A stretch of DNA of 64,000 nucleotides from Paenibacillus sp. BIHB 4019. Its GTDB lineage: Bacteria > Bacillota > Bacilli > Paenibacillales > Paenibacillaceae. A program made the translations under genes and the position numbers. The stretch lies in assembly GCF_002741035.1 (NCBI RefSeq), contig NZ_CP016808.1:1488001-1552000 (forward strand), given 5' to 3'. The notes under the pieces were generated by a model. The model was not told where the DNA came from. It worked only from the letters and a program-made list of their open reading frames with translations, and did no database searches. Of this stretch, positions 1 to 9,416 are shown piece by piece. Each line of letters starts with the position of its first letter. Positions within the stretch are counted from its first letter, which is position 1.

Positions 1-201
1 GGGTTTTCAGAGCACCGCGCTTTTTTCATTTTCACAACATTGAATAAAGCGTTCCATCACGTCCTTCCCTCCATTCATAATTGAATTGGCGGATCGGCGT
101 CCTTCTTAAAAACCAGCATCATCCCCGCCCCTCCCGCATATAGCTTAATTTAGGATGAGACTCCCTGCTGGCATGCTGCGGGGCAAAGGAGCGATGTTCA
201 T
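1..201. other. Non-coding left edge with one possible 16-codon ORF
   Basis: No convincing gene is seen here. On the minus strand, positions 57 to 7 read as a 16-codon ORF starting ATG and ending TGA, preceded by a good Shine-Dalgarno-like GGAGGGAAGG. It could be a very small protein or a leader, or the spaced-out start of a gene that has decayed. Nothing in the sequence decides between these. Confidence 0.25.
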
Positions 202-510
202 ATGTCAGAGCAATTAAAGGCAGCGGAGCAAGCGGCAGCTGTGTTGTACCAGGCAGAACCTGCACATACAGCTATGGTGCAACAAGTGCAAGAACAGATC
301 CATCGTCTGTGCCACGGACATATGCATAGGCCTGTGCGCGTGCATACGATGGATGGCCATGTATACGAGGGCTATATTGCACATGTGGACCGCTGCCTGC
401 TGTATTTGCACTGTACCGTGCAGGACCCGCGCGCCTTCATTCCTCCACAAAACGCCATTCTTCCACTCGTTCTCTACGAGCTGCTTGTCATTACCCTGCT
501 TTACACCTAA
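202..510 (+). CDS. Small conserved-looking protein, possible Sm-like fold
   Basis: A 102-residue protein not recognised as a named family. The start is supported by AAAGGAG ten bases upstream of the ATG. The N-terminal 40 residues look helical and rich in Ala, Gln and His. The middle (about residues 47 to 70) has the pattern VRVHTMDGHVYEGYI followed by VDRCLLYL, which resembles the short strand-turn-strand Sm1 pattern of Hfq/LSm-like proteins, although this is only a pattern resemblance. The C-terminus ends in a hydrophobic stretch (LPLVLYELLVITLLY) that could be a short membrane-associated helix. It is followed by an independent promoter for the next gene, so it is probably monocistronic. 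Function unknown. Confidence 0.6.
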   Translation: MSEQLKAAEQAAAVLYQAEPAHTAMVQQVQEQIHRLCHGHMHRPVRVHTMDGHVYEGYIAHVDRCLLYLHCTVQDPRAFIPPQNAILPLVLYELLVITLLYT

Positions 511-520
511 AACGCTGTTC

Positions 521-549
521 TTCTCCCGTTCATACCCCCATGCTATAAT
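521..549 (+). promoter_or_regulatory. Candidate sigma-A promoter of the TraX-like gene
   Basis: A perfect TATAAT lies at 544-549. A weak -35 (TTCTCC, 521-526) is 17 bases upstream. The start codon of the next gene follows 24 bases after the -10. Confidence 0.4.
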
Positions 550-572
550 AGTCACAGCTTAGGGGGATGAAT

Positions 573-1211
573 ATGCAAATTATCGCAATGGTTACGATGC
601 TGCTTGATCATATTGGATTGATCTGGTTTCCCGAAGATGATACCTGGCGGATTATTGGCAGGCTTGCTATGCCGCTTTATGCTTATGCGCTTGTCATTGG
701 ATATTTCCGCACCAAAAACATAAACCAATACTTATGGCGGATGGCCGCCATTGCGGCTTTGTCGCAAATCCCATATTCGCTAGCCTTCGGCACTTGGGAA
801 ATTAACACCGTGGGCACTCTGCTCGTTTGTCTCGTGTCCCTCAAGCTTCTGGACCAGTTGAGGTCGAGTCCTGCCCTTCAAGTGTCGCTGGCTGCCTTTC
901 TGCTGCTGCTGCTCGAAGCCATTCCATGCAGCTACGGCGCTTATTTGCTAGTGCTCGTCCTCATCTACCGTTATGTCCCGAAACACGGTATGGCTCCGGC
1001 CCATCTGCTGCTCAATCTCTTTTATTTATTCTACATGGGCTGGAGCATTCAATTGTTCAGCGTTGTCGCAACCTTGCTGCTTGTCTACTCGCCAAGCATG
1101 CTGCTAGCAGCCGATACAATCAAAATTCCTCGCAGCCTTTGGCGCAGTTTTTACCCGTTGCATCTTGCCATTATCGCAGCACTGCAGTATGTAATCCTAG
1201 CTGGAAAGTAG
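573..1211 (+). CDS. TraX-like integral membrane protein
   Basis: A hydrophobic protein of about 212 residues matching the TraX family (PF05857). The signature is the N-terminal LLDHIGLIWFP followed by WRIIGRLAMPLYAYALVIGY, and then several further membrane segments for about seven in all. TraX of F plasmid acetylates the pilin N-terminus; chromosomal homologues in Firmicutes are common but their substrate is unknown. Two in-frame ATGs exist, at 567 and 573. The AGGGGG at 561-566 abuts the first but is six bases from the second, so 573 is preferred. No conjugation or pilin genes lie nearby, so a transfer role is not suggested by context. Confidence 0.8.
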   Translation: MQIIAMVTMLLDHIGLIWFPEDDTWRIIGRLAMPLYAYALVIGYFRTKNINQYLWRMAAIAALSQIPYSLAFGTWEINTVGTLLVCLVSLKLLDQLRSSPALQVSLAAFLLLLLEAIPCSYGAYLLVLVLIYRYVPKHGMAPAHLLLNLFYLFYMGWSIQLFSVVATLLLVYSPSMLLAADTIKIPRSLWRSFYPLHLAIIAALQYVILAGK

Positions 1212-1338
1212 TATTTTCCAGCTGACATAATGTGTTAGAAATATATAAGCAAATTAAACAATATTCTTACGGCTGTTTCATAAGCGGCTAAAACGTTTAG
1301 GATAGAATAGGAAAAAACGATCGGAGGTGGACAAGGTC

Positions 1339-1557
1339 ATGATGAAAATCATTACCTTCAAAAGTCGTTCTGTACCTGTTTATTATACTAACGAACAAGC
1401 CGCGTCAGTTGAGCAGCTTCATCATAAACTGCGTGAAATGGAACTCAATTTCGACTTTCGAAAAAAATGGAAACGGATCTCTAAAGTTGAAGTCGTACGT
1501 GAGGTTGCTATTTTTCAATACAGCGATGGTACTAAACTTTATCTGGAAGTTAGCTAA
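1339..1557 (+). CDS. Small hypothetical protein
   Basis: A protein of about 72 residues that I do not recognise. GGAGGTGG at 1323-1330 is eight bases from the ATG at 1339, which favours that start over the GTG at 1327 that overlaps the ribosome binding site. A second ATG follows directly at 1342. The sequence alternates short beta-like stretches (MKIITFKSRSVPVYY, VEVVREVAIFQYSDGTKLYL) with a basic helix in the middle, and has no signal peptide or membrane segment, so it is probably cytoplasmic. Confidence 0.6.
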   Translation: MMKIITFKSRSVPVYYTNEQAASVEQLHHKLREMELNFDFRKKWKRISKVEVVREVAIFQYSDGTKLYLEVS

Positions 1558-1706
1558 ACACCCTCTGGCCCCCACTGGACTAAAAGGAACATCATCCCCA
1601 ACCTAAACAAGCGTAAACGATTTTTTCGCTTTTATTCGACGAAACCGGTACGCAATGGAACCGAAGCATATACGGATCGCATCACTCATTTATTCCAATC
1701 GTTTAG

Positions 1707-1746
1707 AAAAGCCTCCTACCGCTGCGATAGTGGATTTGGAGGCTTT
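1707..1746 (+). terminator. Terminator-like hairpin
   Basis: AAAAGCCTCC at 1707-1716 pairs with GGAGGCTTT at 1738-1746. The following T content is poor (GTTG), so termination after the small gene at 1339-1557 is plausible but not strong. Confidence 0.4.
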
Positions 1747-1779
1747 GTTGCGTTTAATACCCTGACCTTTATTCTAATG

Positions 1780-1820
1780 AAAAAAGAGCCTGCCCTATCG
1801 CTTTCGCTTGGGCAAGCTCT
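1780..1820 (-). terminator. Intrinsic terminator of the EAL gene
   Basis: On the minus strand AGAGCTTGCCC (1820-1810) pairs imperfectly with GGGCAGGCTCT (1795-1785), followed by six T. It lies just past the stop codon at 1832. Confidence 0.8.
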
Positions 1821-1831
1821 ATATCAGAAGA

Positions 1832-3124
1832 CTATGCGCCTGTTCGTTCAGGCTTGCGAATCATCGATAAATCCAGCATATCTGGCTGTGCGGGCTGGCC
1901 CAGCAAGTAGCCCTGCATGTAATCGCAGCCCCAGCCCCGCAGCAGCTCATACTGCTTCACATATTCCACTCCTTCAGCAATGACGCTAATGCCCAGCTTA
2001 TGCAGCAGCCCAATCATTGCCTCCACGATATGATGCTCAGCGCCTTCCTTATCAATCTCTCTCACAAAGGAGCGATCCAGCTTCAAGGCATGAATCGGCA
2101 GCAGCTGCAAATTGGCCAGCGACGAGTGCATGGAGCCGAAATCATCCAGCGCTATCAGCACGCCACTTGCATGCAATCTAGTTAAGGCTTTAATGGACGG
2201 CTCGCATTTCGCATAATTATAGCCCTCTTTGATTTCCAGCTGCAAACGCTGCGGCGATATTCCGGTCTCCTCCAGCGTATTTAGCACCATGTCAGCATAG
2301 GCGCAGTCTGCCAGCTCTGTCGGCGAAATATTGACGGACATGACCAGCGCAGCTTGATCCGGCAGGCTGCCCAGCTTGCGGCAGGCCTGCTTGATCACCC
2401 AGGCGCCAATGGGCAATATCATGCCGTTTTTTTCTGCAAAGGGTATAAATTCAGCTGGCTGAATGTTGCCAAGCTCTGGATGATTCCAGCGCAGCAGCAC
2501 TTCGAAGCCTCGCAGCTTGCCCGTTTCCACTTGATAGATGGGCTGGTAGTTCAAGTGAAACTGCCCTTTGTACAGCGCCGTTCGAATGGCAGCCTCCAGC
2601 TCAAAATGCCGATTAATTTGCTCTGTTTCCGCCCGCGAATAATAGGAAATCTGGCCTTCTCCCTTTAAAACCCCGCTATACAGTGCCGTTTCTGCATAGC
2701 AAATGAGCTGCTCGCTTGTCGCGCCATCCTGCGGGAACAGGCTCACGCCAATGCTGGCAGTTAAATGATAACGATCGGAGCCAAAGCCTACGGGCTGCTG
2801 CACCGTTCGTTTGAAACGTTCCAGCAGGCTATATCCATCCGCTTGGCTAGCATCCAGTTCCACAGCAACCAGAAAAGTGCTGTCGCTCATTTGCCAGATC
2901 GCAGCCTGGTCTGCTCCAGCCGCTACCAGCCGCTCTTCAATCTGCTGGATCACCTCGCTGCCATAGTCCATTCCTCGAGCTCCGATAATGCGGTAAAAAT
3001 GGTCAAGCTGCACGAGCACCGCAGCAAGCTTATGGCTTGCATTTTGCACTTGCAGCAGCATGCGGCCTAGCTCGCGGCAGGCATTCAGCTTTGCAGGCCA
3101 TAATGCAATGACTTGTTCCTTCAT
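1832..3124 (-). CDS. EAL-domain cyclic-di-GMP phosphodiesterase with degenerate GGDEF
   Basis: About 430 residues, predicted cytoplasmic. The N-terminal half (about residues 15-165) keeps a GGDEF fold (ASIGVSLFPQDG near its end), but the active-site signature is replaced by SDSTF, so it should not make c-di-GMP. The C-terminal EAL domain (about 175-425) keeps EVLLRW, the NIS asparagine, LEIKE, DDFG, the LKLDRSF lysine, AEGVE and QGYLLG. All the metal- and substrate-binding residues of active EAL enzymes appear present, so hydrolysis of c-di-GMP to pGpG is likely. Upstream in-frame codons reach 3145, but AAGGATGG sits just before the ATG at 3124, which is preferred. There is no membrane segment or sensory domain; the decayed GGDEF may be a GTP-responsive regulatory module, as in some relatives (inference). 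Confidence 0.88.
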   Translation of the reverse strand: MKEQVIALWPAKLNACRELGRMLLQVQNASHKLAAVLVQLDHFYRIIGARGMDYGSEVIQQIEERLVAAGADQAAIWQMSDSTFLVAVELDASQADGYSLLERFKRTVQQPVGFGSDRYHLTASIGVSLFPQDGATSEQLICYAETALYSGVLKGEGQISYYSRAETEQINRHFELEAAIRTALYKGQFHLNYQPIYQVETGKLRGFEVLLRWNHPELGNIQPAEFIPFAEKNGMILPIGAWVIKQACRKLGSLPDQAALVMSVNISPTELADCAYADMVLNTLEETGISPQRLQLEIKEGYNYAKCEPSIKALTRLHASGVLIALDDFGSMHSSLANLQLLPIHALKLDRSFVREIDKEGAEHHIVEAMIGLLHKLGISVIAEGVEYVKQYELLRGWGCDYMQGYLLGQPAQPDMLDLSMIRKPERTGA

Positions 3125-3232
3125 ATTTCCCATCCTTCGATCCAATAGTAAGTTAAATCTATGTTCTCATACAATAATTAGGAAATTTCGGCAATTACCT
3201 TTAGATAGTTGTTAGAATGTCATTTTCCATAC

Positions 3233-3260
3233 AAAAAACCGTCTGCATAAGCCAGACGGT
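3233..3260 (-). terminator. Intrinsic terminator of the response regulator gene
   Basis: Minus-strand stem CCGTCTG/CAGACGG (3259-3239) with a 7-base loop, followed by six T. Confidence 0.85.
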
Positions 3261-3279
3261 CCCTAAAAAATGCATGCTA

Positions 3280-4002
3280 TTATTTCTCCTGGCTGACTGA
3301 GGAATTCTGGGCTGTGTACTTGTAGCCGAAGCCCCAAACCGTTCGAATCAGACGAGGCTCCTTTGGATTTTGCTCGATTTTTTTCCGCAGATTCACAATG
3401 TGTACATCAATAGCACGGTCGGTGACAAAGGAATCAAAGCCGCGAATGGCATTGATTAGCTCTTCCCTGCTGAATACCTTGCCAGGATACGCCAAAAATA
3501 GCTTCATAATTTCATATTCCGAAAAGGTTGTTTCTACCAGCATGCCTCTGACAAGCAGCAATCTCCGTTCAAAATCAAGCTGGATCGGATCCCGCTCCTC
3601 TTCGCCTTGCTCTTGCTCAACCTCTGCTCCGGCCGGCTTAATGTTAGCTCTGCGAATCAAGGCCTCGACTCTCGCCGTCATCTCGTGCATGCTGAATGGC
3701 TTGCACATATAATCGTCTGCACCAGACTTCAACGCCAGCACTCGTTCTGACACTTCGTTTTTCATGGATAAAATCATAATAGGCACATTCGAACGCTCGC
3801 GAATCAATGCACATATCTCCATCCCATCCATATCCGGGAGCATAAGATCCAGCAAAACCAAATCAGGTTCGAATTCCGAAATAATACGCAAGCCGTCATT
3901 TGCCAATCCCGCTTGTTTGACAGAATAGCCTTCCTCTGACAAATACATAGACAGCATATCACTCATCATGACGTCATCTTCTATAACTATAACTTTATAC
4001 AT
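3280..4002 (-). CDS. OmpR/PhoB-type response regulator
   Basis: About 240 residues. The receiver domain (about 1-115) has the acidic pair EDD near residue 9, the phosphoacceptor Asp in LVLLDLMLPDMDG and the conserved Lys in CKPF. A glutamate-rich linker (about 125-140) leads to a winged-helix DNA-binding domain whose end has the typical VWGFGYKY. AAGGGG is followed by the ATG at 4002 at good spacing; the GTG at 4011 overlaps it and is disfavoured. The gene lies 127 bases downstream of the large hybrid kinase in the same orientation, and the gap holds TATAGT-like sequence that could be its own promoter. The hybrid kinase with its HPt is the obvious phosphodonor candidate (inference). Confidence 0.92.
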   Translation of the reverse strand: MYKVIVIEDDVMMSDMLSMYLSEEGYSVKQAGLANDGLRIISEFEPDLVLLDLMLPDMDGMEICALIRERSNVPIMILSMKNEVSERVLALKSGADDYMCKPFSMHEMTARVEALIRRANIKPAGAEVEQEQGEEERDPIQLDFERRLLLVRGMLVETTFSEYEIMKLFLAYPGKVFSREELINAIRGFDSFVTDRAIDVHIVNLRKKIEQNPKEPRLIRTVWGFGYKYTAQNSSVSQEK

Positions 4003-4129
4003 TGGCGTCACCCCTTATTGGGATTGAAGATTTCTGTCGAATTAAGTCTGTCCTCTTACTATACAATATAGCTGTGACCGACTACAATAATTTGTTAGAG
4101 AATTGTTAGGGTTTTTTGTCGAACTTTTG

Positions 4130-7100
4130 TCACTTGTCTTGTTGCAAACATTTGAGCAAATGTGTCAATTCTTCTTCCAGCTTTGTCAGCCGCTGGCTCC
4201 ATTCCTGCTCATCTATGTCCTCCTGATTGAACAGCAGCTCCAGCTCTGTCGCCGCATTCGCCAATTGATAAGCGGATAAATGGCTAGCCGCTCCCCTAAG
4301 GGTATGCACAAGTCGCTTGGCGGTCACGAGATCCCTCTCTGTCATTGAAGCGATTAATCTGTCGATAAATGAAGGATAATCGGCTTGAAATTGTTCTAAC
4401 ATATGCATCAAAATCGGAAGCTTGCCATTCACTCTGGCGAGCGCCTCCGGCAAATCTACTCCCGGAATGACCGGCAGCGAGGAATAAGCCGTCTGTTCAT
4501 ATTGCGGCTGCACATGGGGCTCATCCTCCCATAACGTCGATACTGGCAATATGCCCGTCTGATTCAACCAATGCGAGAGTACGGAATGGAGAAAGCCGGC
4601 GCTGATCGGCTTCGTTATAATATCATCCATGCCTAGCTGCCTGTACTGCTCATGATCGGCGCGCAGCACATTGGCGGTAACCGCAATAATCGGCAGCCCA
4701 TCATATTTGGGATTGGCCCGAATAAATCGCGTCGCCTCCATGCCGTCCATTTCGGGCATATGAATATCCATAAGAATGAGATGCCACTCCTCCTGCTCCA
4801 GCATTTCCAGCACCTCATGGCCATTTTCGGCCAAACCTACTTCGTAGCCCCGTTCTTTTAACATTTCCAGAGCGACGATTTGATTGATTTTATTATCTTC
4901 GGCAAGCAAAATCTTGGCATTGCGCCCTTCCCGCTGTTCAACTGCCACTTCGCTCATCGCCCGGTTCCAAGGCGGAATAAAGGAACGCTCCGTCAAAACG
5001 CCTCTCAGGCCGTTAAGCATAGCTAACCGGGTAACCGGCTTTGTAAGCAGGGCAAGCGGACGATCCTTTTCTGGCATTTGCAGCATTTCGTCCCGCCCGA
5101 AGGAAGTCGTCAGCACAGCCGTCTTCACGCCAGCCGCCACAGCCTCCTGATGGAACTCAAGCCAAGTTTCCGCCCCATACATATCAGGCATCTCCATATC
5201 GAGCAAAATCAGCTTCGGCATCGCTCCCGCACCGATTCGGCGCAGCCGCTCCCGCGCCGTCTTCCAGGAAGCGAAGGGAACCGGGGCCATTTCGAACGAT
5301 TCCAGCCTTTCGCACCAATGGTGGCGCATCATTTGGCTGTCCTCGACGATCCACACCGGCTGTCCAATCATCTCCTCGCCTAGCTCCATGCTGTAGGGCG
5401 GCGCTTCTTCAAGCATAGGGAAAGTAATGACGAAGCTGAATTTGCTGCCGCGGCCGACCTTGCTTTCCGCGAAGAGATTTCCGCCCATCAACGTGACGAG
5501 CTTTTGGGAAATAACAAGGCCCAGCCCTGTGCCCCCATATTTCCTCGTCGTAGATCCATCCGCTTGGCTGAACGGCTGGAACAGCCTATCCAGCTGCTCC
5601 TCGCTCATGCCGATGCCTGTATCTTCAACGACAAAACGCAGCTGCACTTCCGCTTCACGAAGTTCTACCACTTCTAATCGAAGGCTGACATGGCCTTTTT
5701 TCGTAAATTTAATCGCATTGATGCATAGATTCAACAGCACCTGCTCCAGCCGCAGCAAATCCCCAAGCAGCGTGCTGGGCAGATTGTAAGCCGTATGGAT
5801 CAAAAATTCGAACTGCTCCTTGCCGCCCATAAAGACGCTGAGCTGATCTGCTACCCGGCCAAGCAGCTCCTCCGGATGGAAAGCTAGCAGTTCAACCTCT
5901 ATTTTCTCTGCCTCAACTTTGGAGAAATCAAGAATGTCATTAATGATGCGCAGCAGCGACTCGGATGACGTGCTGATTTTGTCCACATAATCTTTCTGCG
6001 AATAGGATAATCCCGTGCGCTTGAGCAGCTGGGTCAGTCCGATGATGCCGTTCAGCGGCGTCCGAATTTCATGGCTCATGAGGGCAAGGAATCTGCCTTT
6101 GGCCGCATTCGCCTCCGCCGCATCCTGCGACGCCTGAAGCAGCTCCTCCTGAATGATTTTTTGCTCCGATATGTCCCGTGCAATACAGGAGAAATAATCC
6201 TCTCCTGTTCTGCGATTATGATGGGATACGAGCACGAGCGATACATGCTTCAATTGTTTTTTCTTCGTCAAAATTTCGATATTGCCTTCCCAATACCCGT
6301 ACTGCTTGGCCAGCTCTGAGCCATTCATAAGATAAAAGAACATTTCACTGCTCAGATGCTCATTGAGCGAAGAAAGATCCGTTTCTTCCTCATGGATGCC
6401 GAGCATCTCCTTGCCCGCCTGATTAATGTAGATCATTTCGCCCTGGGAATCGACCGAAGCGATCAAATCTTTGGCAGAGCCAACGATATCAAGCAGCCGA
6501 TTGCGCGATTTTTCCACCTGCAGCTTGTCGGTTATATCCAGAAACATACCAACGGCTCCTGTAAATTTCCCATTTGCATCCCGCAGGCCATTCGTGCTGA
6601 GCAGGACGGGAATGCGTTTGCCATTTTTCGCAATAAAGGTCCATTCCCGCTCGTAGGAAAACTCGGCCTTGCGCAGCTCCTTGAGCACATCCAGTCCCGG
6701 TACCACCTCGCGGCCCAATTTCTCCCCAAGTTCCTCGGCCGTTATGCGGATTTCCTCCATGTCCATGAACAGCAGCGGCGTCGCATGCCCCGATACTTCT
6801 TCTGTCTTATAGCCGATCATTTCCTCAGCCTTCTTATTGAGATAGGAAATACGGTAATGCTCGTCGAGGACGACAAAGGAATATTGATTTTGATTAATAA
6901 TCGCTTCCAGCCGTTCAAACATTCTTCTTAGACGCACAACCATGACGTTCACCGAACGCGACAGCTTGCCTACCTCGTCCCCTGGCATTTCTGAAAGATG
7001 CTCGGCATTAAACTGGCCAGCGGCTGCCTGTTCGGTGACGATCAATATATTTTTCAACCGATTTACCATATTGGCAAAAAAGAGATAGCACAGCAGCACA

Positions 7101-7981
7101 ATGACAAGCTCTGAGCCAACGAGCGTCAGCAGAATGCTCAGCAGGACGGGCAGCGTCCCGATCTCCAAATCCGACATCGGCATTTCAAGCATAAAATGCC
7201 AAGCAGCCACACCATCCACCTTGGAGTGAAATACTGCGTATTCATTCATATTTGAGGAAATGATCTCCATGCCATCCTTATTGGACAGCAGCTTTTCATT
7301 CACCTGAATTTCCTGTAAATTCCCGTTCATCATGGCAGTCTGCGGCAAAATCCCATCATCCGAACAGAATAATACAACGCCTTCCTCGTTATACAGCCAG
7401 AAGGTGGCTGCATCCGGCTTATCCAATTGCAAATAAGGGATAATCATATCCATATCAATAGCTGCATAGACGATTCCGGCAATTTGATTTTCTTCATTGT
7501 AGACTGGAACGGCTATGACAAATTGTTCTTTTGGCGAAAGGCTTGTTTTGAACGGATCGCTGATCAGCACCTTCCCTTTAATCGAAGTCTGGAAGAAGGA
7601 ATGGTTGCTCAAATCAAACGGCGTGCCATCCGTACGAATGGCCATGCCGTCCTTGCCCACAAAGCCAAGGGAGCGGAAGGCAAAGCCTGCCCGCACAAGC
7701 TCACGGTTAAAATAGCTGAGCTTCTCTTCGTCTTTTCCATAACGTACGACATCGGTTCGGCTAATGACCAATACTTCCGCCCGCCTGATGGCAAGCCAAG
7801 CAGACAGGTTATTCGCACTGCTGTTTAATTGGCTTAATGTTTTCTCTGTTGCGGAATCAATCATTCCCTGTCTTAAGCCCAAATAGTTAATAATGCCGGC
7901 AAACAGCAGCGGAATAAAGGTAATTAATACTATAACCAGAAGTCCCTTGACCCTAAGAGACGTGTTGCTCAAGCGGCTCAC
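4130..7981 (-). CDS. BarA-like hybrid sensor histidine kinase with two receivers and HPt
   Basis: A 1283-residue membrane kinase. Order: TM1 (about 12-33), an extracytoplasmic double-Cache-like sensor (about 35-275), TM2 (about 280-305), HAMP (about 305-360), two PAS domains (about 360-480 and 485-615), HisKA with MSHEIRTPLNG (His637), HATPase_c with N box, DTGIGM and GGTGLGL, receiver 1 with LLDMEMPDM (Asp928), receiver 2 with LMDIHMPEMDG (Asp1072), and a C-terminal HPt with VHTLRGAA (His1226). Every phosphorelay residue is present. Both receivers look intact although the first is more divergent. The ligand is unknown; Cache domains usually bind small organic molecules. The OmpR-type regulator lies immediately downstream, which is an unusual partner for an HPt-terminated kinase. 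Confidence 0.93.
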   Translation of the reverse strand: MSRLSNTSLRVKGLLVIVLITFIPLLFAGIINYLGLRQGMIDSATEKTLSQLNSSANNLSAWLAIRRAEVLVISRTDVVRYGKDEEKLSYFNRELVRAGFAFRSLGFVGKDGMAIRTDGTPFDLSNHSFFQTSIKGKVLISDPFKTSLSPKEQFVIAVPVYNEENQIAGIVYAAIDMDMIIPYLQLDKPDAATFWLYNEEGVVLFCSDDGILPQTAMMNGNLQEIQVNEKLLSNKDGMEIISSNMNEYAVFHSKVDGVAAWHFMLEMPMSDLEIGTLPVLLSILLTLVGSELVIVLLCYLFFANMVNRLKNILIVTEQAAAGQFNAEHLSEMPGDEVGKLSRSVNVMVVRLRRMFERLEAIINQNQYSFVVLDEHYRISYLNKKAEEMIGYKTEEVSGHATPLLFMDMEEIRITAEELGEKLGREVVPGLDVLKELRKAEFSYEREWTFIAKNGKRIPVLLSTNGLRDANGKFTGAVGMFLDITDKLQVEKSRNRLLDIVGSAKDLIASVDSQGEMIYINQAGKEMLGIHEEETDLSSLNEHLSSEMFFYLMNGSELAKQYGYWEGNIEILTKKKQLKHVSLVLVSHHNRRTGEDYFSCIARDISEQKIIQEELLQASQDAAEANAAKGRFLALMSHEIRTPLNGIIGLTQLLKRTGLSYSQKDYVDKISTSSESLLRIINDILDFSKVEAEKIEVELLAFHPEELLGRVADQLSVFMGGKEQFEFLIHTAYNLPSTLLGDLLRLEQVLLNLCINAIKFTKKGHVSLRLEVVELREAEVQLRFVVEDTGIGMSEEQLDRLFQPFSQADGSTTRKYGGTGLGLVISQKLVTLMGGNLFAESKVGRGSKFSFVITFPMLEEAPPYSMELGEEMIGQPVWIVEDSQMMRHHWCERLESFEMAPVPFASWKTARERLRRIGAGAMPKLILLDMEMPDMYGAETWLEFHQEAVAAGVKTAVLTTSFGRDEMLQMPEKDRPLALLTKPVTRLAMLNGLRGVLTERSFIPPWNRAMSEVAVEQREGRNAKILLAEDNKINQIVALEMLKERGYEVGLAENGHEVLEMLEQEEWHLILMDIHMPEMDGMEATRFIRANPKYDGLPIIAVTANVLRADHEQYRQLGMDDIITKPISAGFLHSVLSHWLNQTGILPVSTLWEDEPHVQPQYEQTAYSSLPVIPGVDLPEALARVNGKLPILMHMLEQFQADYPSFIDRLIASMTERDLVTAKRLVHTLRGAASHLSAYQLANAATELELLFNQEDIDEQEWSQRLTKLEEELTHLLKCLQQDK

Positions 7982-8047
7982 TTCCTATCCGGCAAAGTTT
8001 GTCAGTTGTCCCGTTTATTATACAGCCTTTACGAAAGCGGGAGAAGC

Positions 8048-8077
8048 AAAAACGCCAAGGCGGAGGGCCTTGGCGTT
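8048..8077 (-). terminator. Intrinsic terminator of the aldo/keto reductase gene
   Basis: An 11-base-pair perfect stem, AACGCCAAGGC (8051-8061) against GCCTTGGCGTT (8067-8077), ending in five T on the minus strand. Confidence 0.85.
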
Positions 8078-8130
8078 CAAAAAAGACATTCGTTATTTTA
8101 GATGGTGCCTCATTGCTGGATTCGCTTGCC

Positions 8131-9123
8131 TTAATCTTTTAAAATCGATTCAATACGAGCCAGCTCATCGCTAGAGAAGTCAAGCGAGCTGAGTGCCGCA
8201 ACGTTATCATCGATTTGCTCCACACGGCTTGCGCCGATCAATGCCGATGTTACCCGGCCGCCGCGCAATACCCATGCGAGCGCCATCTGTGCAAGCGTCT
8301 GCCCGCGCTCGGCAGCATGAGCATTAAGCAGCTTGATTTTCTCAAGCTTGCCTTCTGTAATTTGATCGGATTGCAGAAATACGCTTGGCCCTGCCGCGCG
8401 GGAATCCTGCGGGATGCCGTTCAAATAGCGGTTCGTCAGCAAGCCGCCAGCGAGCGGCGAGAACACGATGGAGCCGATGCCTTCCGTATCAAGAACATCC
8501 TGCAAGCCATCTTCAATCCAGCGATTGAACATCGAATAAGAAGGCTGGTGAATGAGGCAAGGCGTGCCAAGCCGCTGCAAAATAAGGGAAGCTTCAGCCG
8601 TCTGCTCCGCACTGTAGTTGGACAAGCCAACATAGAGCGCCTTGCCTTGGCGAACGATATGGTCAAGCGCAGCCATCGTTTCTTCAAGCGGCGTGTTCGG
8701 ATCTGGACGGTGATGATAAAAAATATCTACGTATTCCAGCCCCATGCGCTTAAGGCTCTGATCGAGGCTCGCCACCAAATATTTGCGCGAGCCCCACTCG
8801 CCGTAAGGGCCTTTCCACATATAATATCCGGCTTTTGTGGAAATAATAAGCTCATCGCGGTAAGCCGCCAAATCCTGCTTGAGCAGTTGGCCGAATGTCT
8901 CTTCTGCGGAGCCAGCAGGCGGCCCATAATTGTTAGCAAGGTCGAAATGGGTAATGCCCAAATCGAAAGCGCGGCGGACCATCGCCCGTCCATTTTCCAA
9001 ACGATCCGTACCGCCAAAGTTGTGCCAGAGGCCCAGTGATACTGCCGGAAGCAGCAGTCCGCTGCGGCCGGTACGATTGTATTTCATCCCGTCATAGCGG
9101 GAATTTGCAGGCAAATACGTCAT
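8131..9123 (-). CDS. Aldo/keto reductase, YghZ-like (AKR14 type)
   Basis: 330 residues with the NADPH-dependent aldo/keto reductase TIM barrel. Visible motifs are FDLANNYGPPAGSAE (with the catalytic Asp/Tyr pair), the Lys in ISTKAGYYMW, the His in IFYHHRPDP, VGLSNY and the C-terminal ALIGASR cofactor motif. The N-terminal RYDGMKYNRTGRSGLLLP and the YMWKGPYG insertion are those of the YghZ/L-glyceraldehyde-3-phosphate reductase branch, which detoxifies methylglyoxal and related aldehydes. The start is supported by GAGGATG spaced before the ATG at 9123. The gene appears monocistronic with its own terminator. The substrate is an inference from the subfamily. Confidence 0.9.
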   Translation of the reverse strand: MTYLPANSRYDGMKYNRTGRSGLLLPAVSLGLWHNFGGTDRLENGRAMVRRAFDLGITHFDLANNYGPPAGSAEETFGQLLKQDLAAYRDELIISTKAGYYMWKGPYGEWGSRKYLVASLDQSLKRMGLEYVDIFYHHRPDPNTPLEETMAALDHIVRQGKALYVGLSNYSAEQTAEASLILQRLGTPCLIHQPSYSMFNRWIEDGLQDVLDTEGIGSIVFSPLAGGLLTNRYLNGIPQDSRAAGPSVFLQSDQITEGKLEKIKLLNAHAAERGQTLAQMALAWVLRGGRVTSALIGASRVEQIDDNVAALSSLDFSSDELARIESILKD

Positions 9124-9416
9124 CGATTAACATCCTCTCTACTATTAAAATTAAAAGTTGGAAACTCTCATGTTATACTTCAAACCAAATATAAAGCGCT
9201 TGCCTTCTCCATTGTACACTGCTAAGACGCATGGCGCAAAAAAGCAGCTCCTGCTGAAATCCCTTTATTTTTATTTAAGATTAAGGTTTTTTAACCTGAG
9301 TTTTGTTATAGTAGGTTAGACAAGCGTAAACGGTTACGGTGAGCTGGCCTTGATCACCGCAACGTTTCGCGAAACCATTATAAAAAGCGTGTAAGATGAT
9401 GAAGGGAGTTTGAAGA

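Noticed and set aside
8215..9039. 274-codon plus-strand ORF opposite the aldo/keto reductase
   Set aside because: The minus-strand gene has the full set of AKR motifs.
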